Shown here piece by piece: positions 15,455 through 22,197 of a stretch of DNA of 37,169 bases. Origin of the DNA: a virus; the IMG/VR virus record IMGVR_UViG_3300036767_001243, positions 1 to 37,169 of that record, one strand, 5' to 3'. Position 1 is the stretch's first letter, and every line of letters starts with the position of its first letter. A program made the translations under genes and the position numbers. The notes beneath the pieces were generated by a model. It did no database searches and was not told the DNA's origin. It was given only the letters and a program-made list of their open reading frames with translations.

Positions 15455-15587
15455 AGAAAAAGAAGAAATCTTGTCAAGAATACTCCAACGACTAAAACCC
15501 AAACCACAAACGCCGGAACAGAAAAAATCATCTTATCGGCTTTTGATCAGGAACTTAAGAAAGAGGAAGGAACAAAATGCCGGCTGA
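15447..15587 (+). CDS. small basic hypothetical protein
   Basis: A 46-residue ORF that fills the gap between the ASCH gene and F and overlaps both (8 and 11 bases). It begins with an acidic helix ('MDEEKEEILSRILQRLKP') and ends with a basic helix ('YRLLIRNLRKRKEQNAG'). The overlapping start, lack of any other use for the 122-base gap and coherent charge pattern support it. No homology recognised. Confidence 0.5.
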   Translation: MDEEKEEILSRILQRLKPKPQTPEQKKSSYRLLIRNLRKRKEQNAG

Positions 15588-16851
15588 CCTCAAACCATTA
15601 GCGCCTAGAGAAGCTGTCGATTTCTTCCGTAAAAAAGGCTACCGGGCCGGCTTTAGCTGGCAGGATGTCTGGCACGAAGAGCATGCTTACGGCTTTACGG
15701 TCGCAAAAGCCATGCGCAATGATATCTTGCAAGATATACGTGGCGCGGTTGATGAGGCAATCACTGGCGGCGTGCCGTTCAAAGAATTTGCCAAGAAGCT
15801 AGAGCCGACATTGGCCGATAAGGGCTGGTGGGGCCGCAAGGAAATGATTGATCCGAAGACCGGCGAGAAAAAACTGGTCCAGCTTGGATCACCGCGCCGT
15901 CTTAAAACGATCTACCAGACGAATTTGCGGTCTGCCTATAGCGCCGGCCGGTGGGAGCGTATCCAGCGGACAAAGAAAACGCGGCCGTATTTGCGATACG
16001 TTGCCATTCTGGATGATAATACCCGTGATCAGCATCGCGCCTGGCACGATATTATTCTGCCGGTGGATCATCCGTTTTGGCAGCAATTTTATCCGCCGAA
16101 TGGTTGGGGCTGCCGCTGTACTGTTCAGCAGTTGTCCGAACGCGATCTGGAGCGCCGGGGCTTGAAGGTGAGCGCGGATGATACATTGCCGAACGCCAAA
16201 CGCACCTTCACAAACAAACGCACTGGCGAAATCATTCGTGTGCCGCAGGGGATTGATCCGGGCTTTTCATTCAATATCGGCCGTGCGCGGATGAAAGCGT
16301 TAACGCCGCCGCCATTGGATCGGCCACTTAATATTCCCTTTGCCGGCCGTCCGGCGAAAATCCCGATGCCAGATCCGCGCAATCTTGGTGGGCATGTTCT
16401 GTATCAGGATGGCTTGCTCGATAAGCAATATGTGCGCAAATTTCTGCGCGAATTCGATAAAGGCGGAAAACCAAATGTGTTCATGGACGTAATGGGTGAG
16501 CCGGTTATTATTAGCGAGGATCTGTTCAAGACAGCGTCTGGACGTCTTAAATTTAGCAAGGACTTGAGAGTTCGTTATTTGGGCGTGCTCGCACGGACGA
16601 TTAAAGACCCGGATGAAATATGGCATGTATGGGAAGAATATCCGAAAGGTCGCATGACTTTGCGGCGAAAATATATCGCAAGGTTTAAAGTCGGCGATGA
16701 AGATGTTCCGGCATTTATCTTATTTGATACCAACGAAGATGGCTGGAATGGCGTTACAGCTTTTCGGACGGATAAAGAAACATACATCACCAAACAAAGA
16801 AATGGAGCTTTAATTTACCGTCGCACTGACACTGACCAGGATAAAAAATAA
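15577..16851 (+). CDS. F: head morphogenesis protein F fused to a PBECR2-like nuclease domain
   Basis: A 424-residue protein. Residues 1-200 are the Mu F-type minor head domain: 'GYRAGFSWQDVWHEEHAYGF', 'IYQTNLRSAYSAGRWERIQ', and 'PPNGWGCRCTVQQLS' as the conserved Cys pair region. A linker with proline-rich segments (240-275) follows. Residues about 295-415 resemble the PBECR2 group of barnase/EndoU/colicin-like nuclease folds: 'DVMGEPVIISEDLF', 'IKDPDEIWHVWEE', 'RRKYIARF', 'ITKQRNGALIYRR'. Such domains are fused to head proteins in many phages and may be delivered with DNA or act as toxins. A RAGGAA site precedes the ATG. Confidence 0.88.
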   Translation: MPADLKPLAPREAVDFFRKKGYRAGFSWQDVWHEEHAYGFTVAKAMRNDILQDIRGAVDEAITGGVPFKEFAKKLEPTLADKGWWGRKEMIDPKTGEKKLVQLGSPRRLKTIYQTNLRSAYSAGRWERIQRTKKTRPYLRYVAILDDNTRDQHRAWHDIILPVDHPFWQQFYPPNGWGCRCTVQQLSERDLERRGLKVSADDTLPNAKRTFTNKRTGEIIRVPQGIDPGFSFNIGRARMKALTPPPLDRPLNIPFAGRPAKIPMPDPRNLGGHVLYQDGLLDKQYVRKFLREFDKGGKPNVFMDVMGEPVIISEDLFKTASGRLKFSKDLRVRYLGVLARTIKDPDEIWHVWEEYPKGRMTLRRKYIARFKVGDEDVPAFILFDTNEDGWNGVTAFRTDKETYITKQRNGALIYRRTDTDQDKK

Positions 16852-16879
16852 GCCCGTCAGAGCCATTCTCCAGACGGGC
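16842..16879 (-). terminator. leftward intrinsic terminator after F
   Basis: GCCCGTC at 16852-16858 pairs with GACGGGC at 16873-16879. The A-run lies on the left side (16843-16849), so on the minus strand the hairpin is followed by TTATTTTTT. It would stop leftward transcription coming from 16880-17190. On the plus strand no T-run follows, so rightward termination is weak. Confidence 0.6.
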
Positions 16880-16940
16880 AAGGATGCAGATGTGTCACGG
16901 AATGGCCGCTGTGTACATCCTTATACCTACCATTATAACG

Positions 16941-17039
16941 CTATCCGCGTACAATTTCAAATTCAAACTTGCGCCATAAATGCCCGTACAGGGCGATGAA
17001 ATCTTTTTGATGCCCCGTGATGCCCCAAAGACATTTCAT
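16941..17039 (-). CDS. possible 32-residue minus-strand protein
   Basis: A short ORF on the minus strand inside the 340-base gap between F and I, starting MKCLWGITGHQKDF and ending EFEIVRG. It lies upstream of a leftward terminator (16842-16879), which makes a small antisense transcription unit conceivable. No ribosome site and only a weak promoter candidate (TTGATG then TAAACA, plus coordinates 17125-17097) are visible. It could be noncoding. Low confidence. Confidence 0.25.
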   Translation of the reverse strand: MKCLWGITGHQKDFIALYGHLWRKFEFEIVRG

Positions 17040-17136
17040 GGCAAAATTAAACAAGATACGGCGAATTTAAACAGGGGTTTATATAAGGGCGCAGGCTGTT
17101 TATCGATAATTCTATTTTGCATCAAGGGTGAAAATG

Positions 17137-17191
17137 CCCCCTGCAACCATGCAGCATGATGTGTCATTCCTTACTTTCCTAAGATGCAGGA
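17137..17191 (+). promoter_or_regulatory. candidate Mor-activated promoter for the head operon
   Basis: A perfect dyad CTGCA-ACCA-TGCAG at 17141-17154 lies in a segment closely matching the one before the endolysin gene. TAAGAT at 17180-17185 is at -12 to -7 if the A of the ATG at 17192 is +1. The dyad centre is then at about -44.5, the Mor position known for Mu Pm. The rest of the 340-base gap (16852-17191) holds only the leftward terminator and the doubtful minus-strand ORF. Confidence 0.65.
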
Positions 17192-18322
17192 ATGAAAAAC
17201 GAATCGCAACAGAAAAACGAAACAAAGAAAAATCAGGGCGAAGTAACCGGCCTTGCTACCGCGCTTGTCGTTGATGGGCCGTGGACGCAGATATTTCCTG
17301 CTGCCGCAGAGTGGTATGGTGCTGATGGACGTGGCCCGTACCGGATGTCCAATCCGCAGCGCGTTATCCTGCAGTCACGCTCTGATGAGTTTATACGCTT
17401 TTCCATGATTGACCGCGATCATGCACGGCAACTTGCGCCGGCGGGAACGCCTGTGAAAGCTGCTGGATGGTTTACTGAATACGAAGTACGTGAAGATGGC
17501 AGTGTCTGGGGGCGCGTTGATTGGACGCCTAAAGGGAAAAGCGAATTGGATGACAGAGAATTTCGCTACTTCTCGCCGACATTCCGTTTCGATAAAGCAA
17601 CCCGTGAAATCACCGTGATTACGGGCGGCTCTCTTACAAACACACCGAATTTCCGTGAGATGCAGGCGCTTGCCAGCAAGGAAAAAACCAAAACCCAAAC
17701 CCCATCAGAGGAGAACAACCCGATGAAAAAAGAATTGATTGCTCTGGCCAAATCGCTTGGCCTTGATCCAGAGGCGTCCAGTGAAGAAGAAATTCTGGCG
17801 GCTGCCCGGAAGTCGCAGGAGAAGATGAAGAAGCTGGAAGAAGATGTCGCCAGCATTAAAAAGCTGGTCAAGCTGGGCGACGATGCTGATATCGCCAGTG
17901 TGCAAAATGCCGTGAAAGATATCGCCGGCAAGCAAGAGACAGCATCCGCAACAAAAGTTGATCCGGAAGAATATGTACCGCGCAAGATGTATGACGAGCT
18001 TGCGACGCGTATGGATAATTTTGAAAAAGATGTTTCCCAGAAAAACGCGACGGAGACTGTGGCTTCAGCCATCAAGGACGGCAAAATCACGCCGGCCCAG
18101 AAAGAATGGGCCGAAGACTATGCCCGCTCAAATCCAGACGGCTTCAAGAAGTTTCTGGATAAGCAGCCAAAAATCGTTGGTGGCAATGATGAAACTGCAA
18201 CGGCCGCGCGTTTTGCCGAAGAAAATGGCGGTTTGACGGAAGCGGATGTTGAGGTTGCAAAGCAGCTTGGTGTCGATCCGGACAAGCTGAAAGATAAGAA
18301 GAATAAGGAAGAAGCTGCGTAA
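17192..18322 (+). CDS. I: Mu I-like prohead protease/scaffold
   Basis: A 376-residue Mu I-type protein. Residues 20-170 are the protease domain: 'VDGPWTQIFPAAAEWYGADGRGP' near the start, 'GWFTEYEVREDGSVWGRVDWTPKG' in the middle, and 'RYFSPTF', 'ITGGSLTNTPNF' at its end. Residues 178-376 form the helical scaffold part, also expressed separately as Z. In Mu, I matures the prohead and removes the scaffold. The ATG lies directly downstream of the putative Mor promoter with little or no 5' leader. The early codons are A-rich. Confidence 0.9.
   Translation: MKNESQQKNETKKNQGEVTGLATALVVDGPWTQIFPAAAEWYGADGRGPYRMSNPQRVILQSRSDEFIRFSMIDRDHARQLAPAGTPVKAAGWFTEYEVREDGSVWGRVDWTPKGKSELDDREFRYFSPTFRFDKATREITVITGGSLTNTPNFREMQALASKEKTKTQTPSEENNPMKKELIALAKSLGLDPEASSEEEILAAARKSQEKMKKLEEDVASIKKLVKLGDDADIASVQNAVKDIAGKQETASATKVDPEEYVPRKMYDELATRMDNFEKDVSQKNATETVASAIKDGKITPAQKEWAEDYARSNPDGFKKFLDKQPKIVGGNDETATAARFAEENGGLTEADVEVAKQLGVDPDKLKDKKNKEEAA
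17723..18322 (+). CDS. Z: nested scaffold protein (Mu Z-like)
   Basis: An in-frame start inside I (MKKELIALAKSLG) is preceded by AGAGGAG, 10 bases upstream, giving a 199-residue product. It equals the C-terminal helical, acidic half of I ('SSEEEILAAARKSQEKMKKLEEDV', coiled coil). This is the same design as Mu gpI/gpZ and lambda C/Nu3, where the shorter product is the capsid scaffold and the longer one adds the protease. The strong internal ribosome site is the direct evidence. Confidence 0.75.
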   Translation: MKKELIALAKSLGLDPEASSEEEILAAARKSQEKMKKLEEDVASIKKLVKLGDDADIASVQNAVKDIAGKQETASATKVDPEEYVPRKMYDELATRMDNFEKDVSQKNATETVASAIKDGKITPAQKEWAEDYARSNPDGFKKFLDKQPKIVGGNDETATAARFAEENGGLTEADVEVAKQLGVDPDKLKDKKNKEEAA

Positions 18323-18343
18323 GGCGTAGCTTCCCCTCTTTTA
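18311..18343 (+). terminator. hairpin with T-rich tail at the end of I/Z
   Basis: GAAGCTGCG at 18311-18319 pairs with CGTAGCTTC at 18325-18333 (one G-T pair, five-base loop), followed by CCCTCTTTT. It overlaps the stop codon of I. It could reduce transcription into the capsid genes or protect the 3' end of an I/Z transcript. The tail is not a pure T-run, so it may be leaky. Confidence 0.5.
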
Positions 18344-18384
18344 CCGAACACACGTAAATCCAAAGCCAACAAGGAGAGATTGAA

Positions 18385-18792
18385 ATGGCATTGACAAAGG
18401 ACAGAGACACAAAGCAACGGGGCGGAAAGCGTTTTAATGCGCCGGTTGCAGCTTCTACACACATTTATGCGGGCGCATTGGTGGCCCGTGACGCCAGCGG
18501 GAATCTCGTTCCCGGCAGTGAATCGACAGCCCTGAAAAAGCCCGGTGTTGCCAAAGAGAACGTGGACAACAGTGACGGCAGTGCCGGTGACGCGCGTTGT
18601 GATTACGAGCTCGGTTGCTATCCATTCAAGAATAGCGCCAGCACGGACGAAATCACGGCTGCTGATATCGGAAATGATTGTTACATCGTTGACGACGAAA
18701 CAGTTGCCAAGACTGATGACGAAGGCGCACGCAGTGTTGCCGGGCAGATTGTTGACCTTGATAGCTATGGCGTCTGGGTTGACTTCAAATAA
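18385..18792 (+). CDS. capsid decoration/cement protein candidate
   Basis: A 135-residue acidic, beta-rich protein between scaffold and major capsid genes, where Mu-like phages of this group carry a decoration or structural cement protein. The start 'RGGKRFNAPVAASTHIYAGALVARDASGNLVPG' and the end 'AGQIVDLDSYGVWVDF' resemble the gp24/DUF2190-like cement family. A strong AAGGAGAG site precedes the ATG. The function rests on position and fold-like pattern. Confidence 0.65.
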   Translation: MALTKDRDTKQRGGKRFNAPVAASTHIYAGALVARDASGNLVPGSESTALKKPGVAKENVDNSDGSAGDARCDYELGCYPFKNSASTDEITAADIGNDCYIVDDETVAKTDDEGARSVAGQIVDLDSYGVWVDFK

Positions 18793-18796
18793 TTAA

Positions 18797-18871
18797 AGCG
18801 GAGTAGAGCAGTGGCAGCTCGTTAGGTTCATACCCTAAAGGTCGGGGGTTCAAGTCCCCCCTCCGCAACCA
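18797..18871 (+). tRNA. tRNA-Met(CAT), initiator type
   Basis: A 75-base tRNA with encoded CCA. The acceptor stem is GCGGAG/CTCCGC with an unpaired A1:A72. D stem GAGC/GCTC includes an A11:T24 pair. The anticodon stem is TTAGG/CCTAA with loop TTCATAC, anticodon CAT. The variable loop is AGGTC. The T stem is GGGGG/CCCCC with loop TTCAAGT. A missing 1:72 pair and A11:U24 are known hallmarks of bacterial initiator tRNA. Of the three G:C pairs expected in the anticodon stem only two are present (29:41 is A:T). It starts 4 bases after the decoration gene stop and ends 43 bases before the capsid gene. Found within a prophage head operon, it is very unusual. Confidence 0.93.
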
Positions 18872-18914
18872 GAAACACCTTCACAACAATTAAATCGAAG
18901 AGGATTTAGAAGAC

Positions 18915-19808
18915 ATGCTTATTAACAAAACTACACTTGATGCGCTCCGCAAGAATTTCGTCGGTCTGTATGACGAGTCTTTCAATAAAGCAGAGCCAAA
19001 ATGGGACAAGGTCGCGATGCACGTTAAGTCGAATACGGCGGCGAATGTTTACGGCTGGCTCGGCTCAACAACTCGTGTCCGCGAATGGATCGGGGAGCGT
19101 GTTCTCCAGAATTTGGCCGCACATGACTTTGAAATCAAAAACAAGGATTGGGAAGACACAATTTCAGTTGATCGCAATGCGATCGAAGATGACAATCTCG
19201 GTGTGTATGCGCCGATGGTGTCCATGCTTGGTCATGACGCGGCGAACTTCCCAGATGAACTGGTGTTCAGCTTGCTTGCGGCAGCCTTTACGACTGTCGG
19301 CTATGACGGCCAATATTTGGTCGATACGGATCACCCTGTTCTGGATGAGAATGGCAATGTCACATCCGTTTCAAATAGCGGTGGTGGATCAGGTGAGCCG
19401 TGGTTCTTGATTGATGATACGAAGCCAATCAAGCCGATTATCTTCCAAGAGCGCAAGCCGTTTGATTTTGTGGCCCTTGATGACATGAAAGATGAAAACG
19501 TCTTTATGCGTAAAGAGTTTATCTACGGTGTTGATGCCCGCATGAACGTCGGTACAGGTCTGTGGCAACTGATTCAAGGCTCGAAGCAAGACTTGACGGC
19601 CGAGAATTATGCTGCCCGCCGCGCTGCCATGACGAGCATGAAAGGCGATAATGGTCGTCCGCTGCGCTTGAAAGGTAGCCTGTTGGTTGTTGGTCCATCA
19701 AACGAGGAAGCTGCTAAAGAAATTCTGGAAGCAGAGCGCAATGCTGCCGGTGCGACGAACATCCACCGTGGCACAGCCAAGCTTCTGGTTGTACCGGAAC
19801 TCGGCTAA
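18915..19808 (+). CDS. T: major capsid protein (Mu gpT-like)
   Basis: A 297-residue Mu gpT-type major head subunit. Landmarks are 'LDALRKNFVGLYDESFN' at the N-terminus, 'YGWLGSTTRVREWIGER', 'VDRNAIEDDNLGVYAPM', 'YLVDTDHPVL' and 'PLRLKGSLLVVGPSNE'. Mu gpT has 305 residues, so it is full length. The gene is separated from the decoration gene by the tRNA and followed by a strong hairpin, so its mRNA may be processed on both sides. Confidence 0.95.
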   Translation: MLINKTTLDALRKNFVGLYDESFNKAEPKWDKVAMHVKSNTAANVYGWLGSTTRVREWIGERVLQNLAAHDFEIKNKDWEDTISVDRNAIEDDNLGVYAPMVSMLGHDAANFPDELVFSLLAAAFTTVGYDGQYLVDTDHPVLDENGNVTSVSNSGGGSGEPWFLIDDTKPIKPIIFQERKPFDFVALDDMKDENVFMRKEFIYGVDARMNVGTGLWQLIQGSKQDLTAENYAARRAAMTSMKGDNGRPLRLKGSLLVVGPSNEEAAKEILEAERNAAGATNIHRGTAKLLVVPELG

Positions 19809-19819
19809 CCGTTAACCAC

Positions 19820-19858
19820 AAGAGCCGCCTCCCACATCATCCCGGACAGGCGGTTCTT
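19820..19858 (+). other. strong hairpin downstream of gpT
   Basis: AAGAGCCGCCT at 19820-19830 pairs with AGGCGGTTCTT at 19848-19858 (11 bp, one G-T, 17-base loop). ACACCCCTTTT follows, so termination is possible but not classical. It may stabilise the capsid mRNA. A conserved RNA motif downstream of gpT (Mu-gpT-DE) is described from metagenomes; whether this hairpin belongs to it is not known to me. Confidence 0.6.
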
Positions 19859-19896
19859 ACACCCCTTTTAAATCATTCAATAAAGTGAGGAATAAA

Positions 19897-20298
19897 ATGT
19901 CCAAAAAAGAAGAAACACAAAAATATATCTCTGTTGTCGCCCGCCCGGCTTCTGGTTTCCGCCGCGCAGGATATGAGTTTGCTGCAGACAAGCCGACAGT
20001 GATCGAATTGGCAAAGCTGTCGAAAGAGCAATTGGCGCAAATCAAGGAAGAGCCAAATCTGGTTGTTGTTGAGACAGGCGGAGAGCCTGCGCTAGCCAAA
20101 GCCAGTGAAGATGTTGATGCTTTGAAAGCGCAGCTTGCCGATCTGCAAAAACAGCTTACAGCTTCAGAAGGCGCAGAAAAGGCAGCGCAAGCCGAACTGA
20201 AAGAAACGCAGGACAAGCTTGCCGAGGTGCAAAAGCAACTTGCTGCCGAGAAGGATCAGCCGAAATCAAAGACAGGTTCTGGAAAGACCAACAAATAA
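19897..20298 (+). CDS. Mu gp35-like (HI1506-type) head protein
   Basis: A 133-residue protein starting at ATG 19897 with GTGAGG upstream; a GTG at 19885 is rejected. Residues 8-60 match the HI1506/FluMu N-terminal pattern ('FRRAGYEFAADKPTVIELAKLSKEQLAQIKEEPNLVV'). Residues 68-120 form a long coiled coil. In Mu-like phages this gene follows T. Its function in the virion is uncertain. Confidence 0.8.
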   Translation: MSKKEETQKYISVVARPASGFRRAGYEFAADKPTVIELAKLSKEQLAQIKEEPNLVVVETGGEPALAKASEDVDALKAQLADLQKQLTASEGAEKAAQAELKETQDKLAEVQKQLAAEKDQPKSKTGSGKTNK

Positions 20299-20422
20299 CC
20301 GCTGCGCCGCTGGGCCTCATCTGACGGGGCTGAGGGTGGAACGCCGCATCCTTCGACAATCAAGGCGTGACAGACCGGAGAGTACGGTCATCCCTTTAAC
20401 TCGATAGTACAGGATAGTAACG
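20299..20422 (+). other. hairpin-rich intergenic segment
   Basis: A 124-base gap in an otherwise packed operon. Hairpins seen are CCTCA 20315-20319 with TGAGG 20331-20335, and GACCG 20373-20377 with CGGTC 20385-20389. A third possibility is CGCC 20342-20345 with GGCG 20364-20367. No ORF with a ribosome site fits. It could be a processing or stability element, or a gpT-operon RNA motif. No ribosome site for the next gene is obvious except GGATAG. Confidence 0.35.
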
Positions 20423-20842
20423 ATGGTCTATGCAACAAAAGCCGATATGCTTAAGCGCTATGAAGAGCAGGAGTTGATCCAGCTTACTGATTACGTGAAA
20501 CCATTTACAGAGGCAATTGTCGATTCTGTGTTGGACCAGGCACTGGCAGATGCCAGCGCGACGATTGATCTCTATCTACACCGCTACGATCTGCCGCTGG
20601 CTGATATACCGCCGGCACTGGTCAATATGGCCTGCTTGCTTGCCTTTTATAACCTTAACCGTAACCGCATGACTGATGAAATCCGGCAGGATTATGCCGA
20701 TGTTATGAAATCGCTTGAGAGCATTGCGGCGGGTAAGATCAAACTGGATTCTGGCGGTGAAGAGCCGAAGTCGGCGGCCGCCATTGCGCAAGTGGACGGC
20801 CCGAACCGCATCTTTAACCGTGCCAGCCTGAAAGGATATTAA
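20423..20842 (+). CDS. Mu gp36-like head-tail connector (DUF1320)
   Basis: A 139-residue DUF1320 protein. The N-terminus 'YATKADMLKRYEEQELIQLTD' and the central 'LADASATIDLYLHRYDLPL' are diagnostic. 'PPALVNMACLLAFYNLNRNR' follows in the family order. It is thought to act at the head-tail junction, like HK97 gp6-type adaptors. It is four bases from the G gene. Confidence 0.9.
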   Translation: MVYATKADMLKRYEEQELIQLTDYVKPFTEAIVDSVLDQALADASATIDLYLHRYDLPLADIPPALVNMACLLAFYNLNRNRMTDEIRQDYADVMKSLESIAAGKIKLDSGGEEPKSAAAIAQVDGPNRIFNRASLKGY

Positions 20843-20845
20843 GTC

Positions 20846-21325
20846 ATGATCCGGATGGAATTTCAGGGCAAGGACGAGGTATTGCAGAAATTGGCCGCTG
20901 TCACGGACAATAATGTGCGTGGTCAGATCATGGATGATTTCGGCAGTTATATGGTGTCGGAAATTGACCGTCGCTTTGAAACCGAAACCGGCCCTGACGG
21001 TGAACCGTGGGAAAAGTCTTACCGTGCCCGTGAAGAAGGCGGTCAGACATTAAGTGATTCCGGCATCTTGCGGCAATCAATTACACATATTCACAGTGCC
21101 GATAAACTGGAAGTCGGCAGCGCAATGGTCTATGCCCGTATCCATCAAGAAGGCGGCGTTATTAAACCCAAAAACGCTAAAAAGCTATCTTTCCGTGTTG
21201 GCGGCCATTTTATCCAGACCGATCAGGTTGAAATGCCGGCGCGGCCGTATCTCGGATTTACTGATGATGACGAGGCAGAACTGGTGAATATCATTCATGA
21301 TCACTGGCAGGGGGCGCTGCAATGA
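20846..21325 (+). CDS. G: Mu G-like virion morphogenesis / tail completion protein
   Basis: A 159-residue member of the phage virion morphogenesis (tail completion) family. Typical segments are 'VRGQIMDDFGSYMVSEIDRRFETETGPDGEPW', 'LSDSGILRQSITHIHS', and 'MVYARIHQEGGVI', ending 'MPARPYLGFT'. It finishes tail or head assembly. In Mu itself G lies next to F; here it has moved behind the gp36-like gene. It overlaps the next gene by 4 bases. Confidence 0.9.
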   Translation: MIRMEFQGKDEVLQKLAAVTDNNVRGQIMDDFGSYMVSEIDRRFETETGPDGEPWEKSYRAREEGGQTLSDSGILRQSITHIHSADKLEVGSAMVYARIHQEGGVIKPKNAKKLSFRVGGHFIQTDQVEMPARPYLGFTDDDEAELVNIIHDHWQGALQ

Positions 21326-21954
21326 TAGGCACAATCGAAAACGCTCTTATCGCGCGGCTGGACCGGATCAATGATGCCGGTGCGCTTGGTTATAATTTGC
21401 GTCAGATTAAGAGCTATTCCGGCGAACTGCGTTCACAGGCCGAGCGTGCGCGGATGAAAGATTTTCCAGCGGCATGGCTGGCTTTTGACGGTGCTGATCC
21501 GGTGCAGGATCTGAACGGTTTTGTAAAAATGCGTGGCCGCTGGACATGGCTTGTCGCAACCGAGAATTTTAGAAATGAAAAGGCATCGCGTCATGGTGCT
21601 GGCGGTGATGTCGGTGTCTATCAAATTGGCACTGATCTTATCAGTATATTTGCAGGCAAGAAACCGGCTGAACTGGAAGATGGCGCAGAAGTACTCGTTG
21701 CGGGGGCGGAAGCCGTTAAGAACATGTCAATCCGCCCCGTCAGCGTTGACGATAGTCGTAACGGGCGGCTGGCTATTTATGCCGTACCGCTCACATGTGA
21801 TTTCCAGATCAAGAAAACAACGCCGGATGTCGATCTGACAAACCCACTGGAAGTCATCCACGCAAACTGGGATTTACCGCCAACTGGCGAAGTCGGGCCG
21901 GATCTGCCGGACGATGACTCTGCCGATGCAACCTCACACATTACAGGAGACTAA
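21322..21954 (+). CDS. Mu gp37-like protein (DUF1834)
   Basis: A 210-residue DUF1834 protein. The N-terminus 'MIGTIENALIARLDRI' and the middle 'AAWLAFDGADPVQD' and 'WTWLVATENFRNEKASRHG' follow the family. It is likely to act as a tail terminator or head-tail joining protein. The next gene starts 2 bases after the stop. Confidence 0.88.
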   Translation: MIGTIENALIARLDRINDAGALGYNLRQIKSYSGELRSQAERARMKDFPAAWLAFDGADPVQDLNGFVKMRGRWTWLVATENFRNEKASRHGAGGDVGVYQIGTDLISIFAGKKPAELEDGAEVLVAGAEAVKNMSIRPVSVDDSRNGRLAIYAVPLTCDFQIKKTTPDVDLTNPLEVIHANWDLPPTGEVGPDLPDDDSADATSHITGD

Positions 21955-21956
21955 AA

Positions 21957-22148
21957 ATGGACAAAATCACGATTAAACCAGCCCCCACCACTTTGCTTGT
22001 GCCGAACCCGGACAACAAAAACAAGCCATTGGCGGCAGATGGTGAGACGGTTGTGAATAGCCGTTATTGGAAGCGGCGGCTGAAAGATGGCGATGTTGTC
22101 AAAACAAAGCCGGCCGGCAAAAGCACGGACAAAAAGAAGAAGTCCTAA
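21957..22148 (+). CDS. DUF2635 protein (Mu gp38-like)
   Basis: A 63-residue DUF2635 protein. The core 'ITIKPAPTTLLVPNPDNKNKPLAADGETV' with 'YWKRRLKDGDVV' is the whole family domain. The C-terminus is a Lys/Ser tail. It is always found just before the tail sheath gene in Mu-like phages. Function unknown. Confidence 0.85.
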   Translation: MDKITIKPAPTTLLVPNPDNKNKPLAADGETVVNSRYWKRRLKDGDVVKTKPAGKSTDKKKKS

Positions 22149-22197
22149 AACAACAACCCTTCACGCGGATTATTAGAGCATTACAGGAGATTTAAAC

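Noticed and set aside
16982-17008. Rightward terminator after F
   Set aside because: The stem is only four base pairs (GCCC/GGGC) and the T-run is nine bases away.
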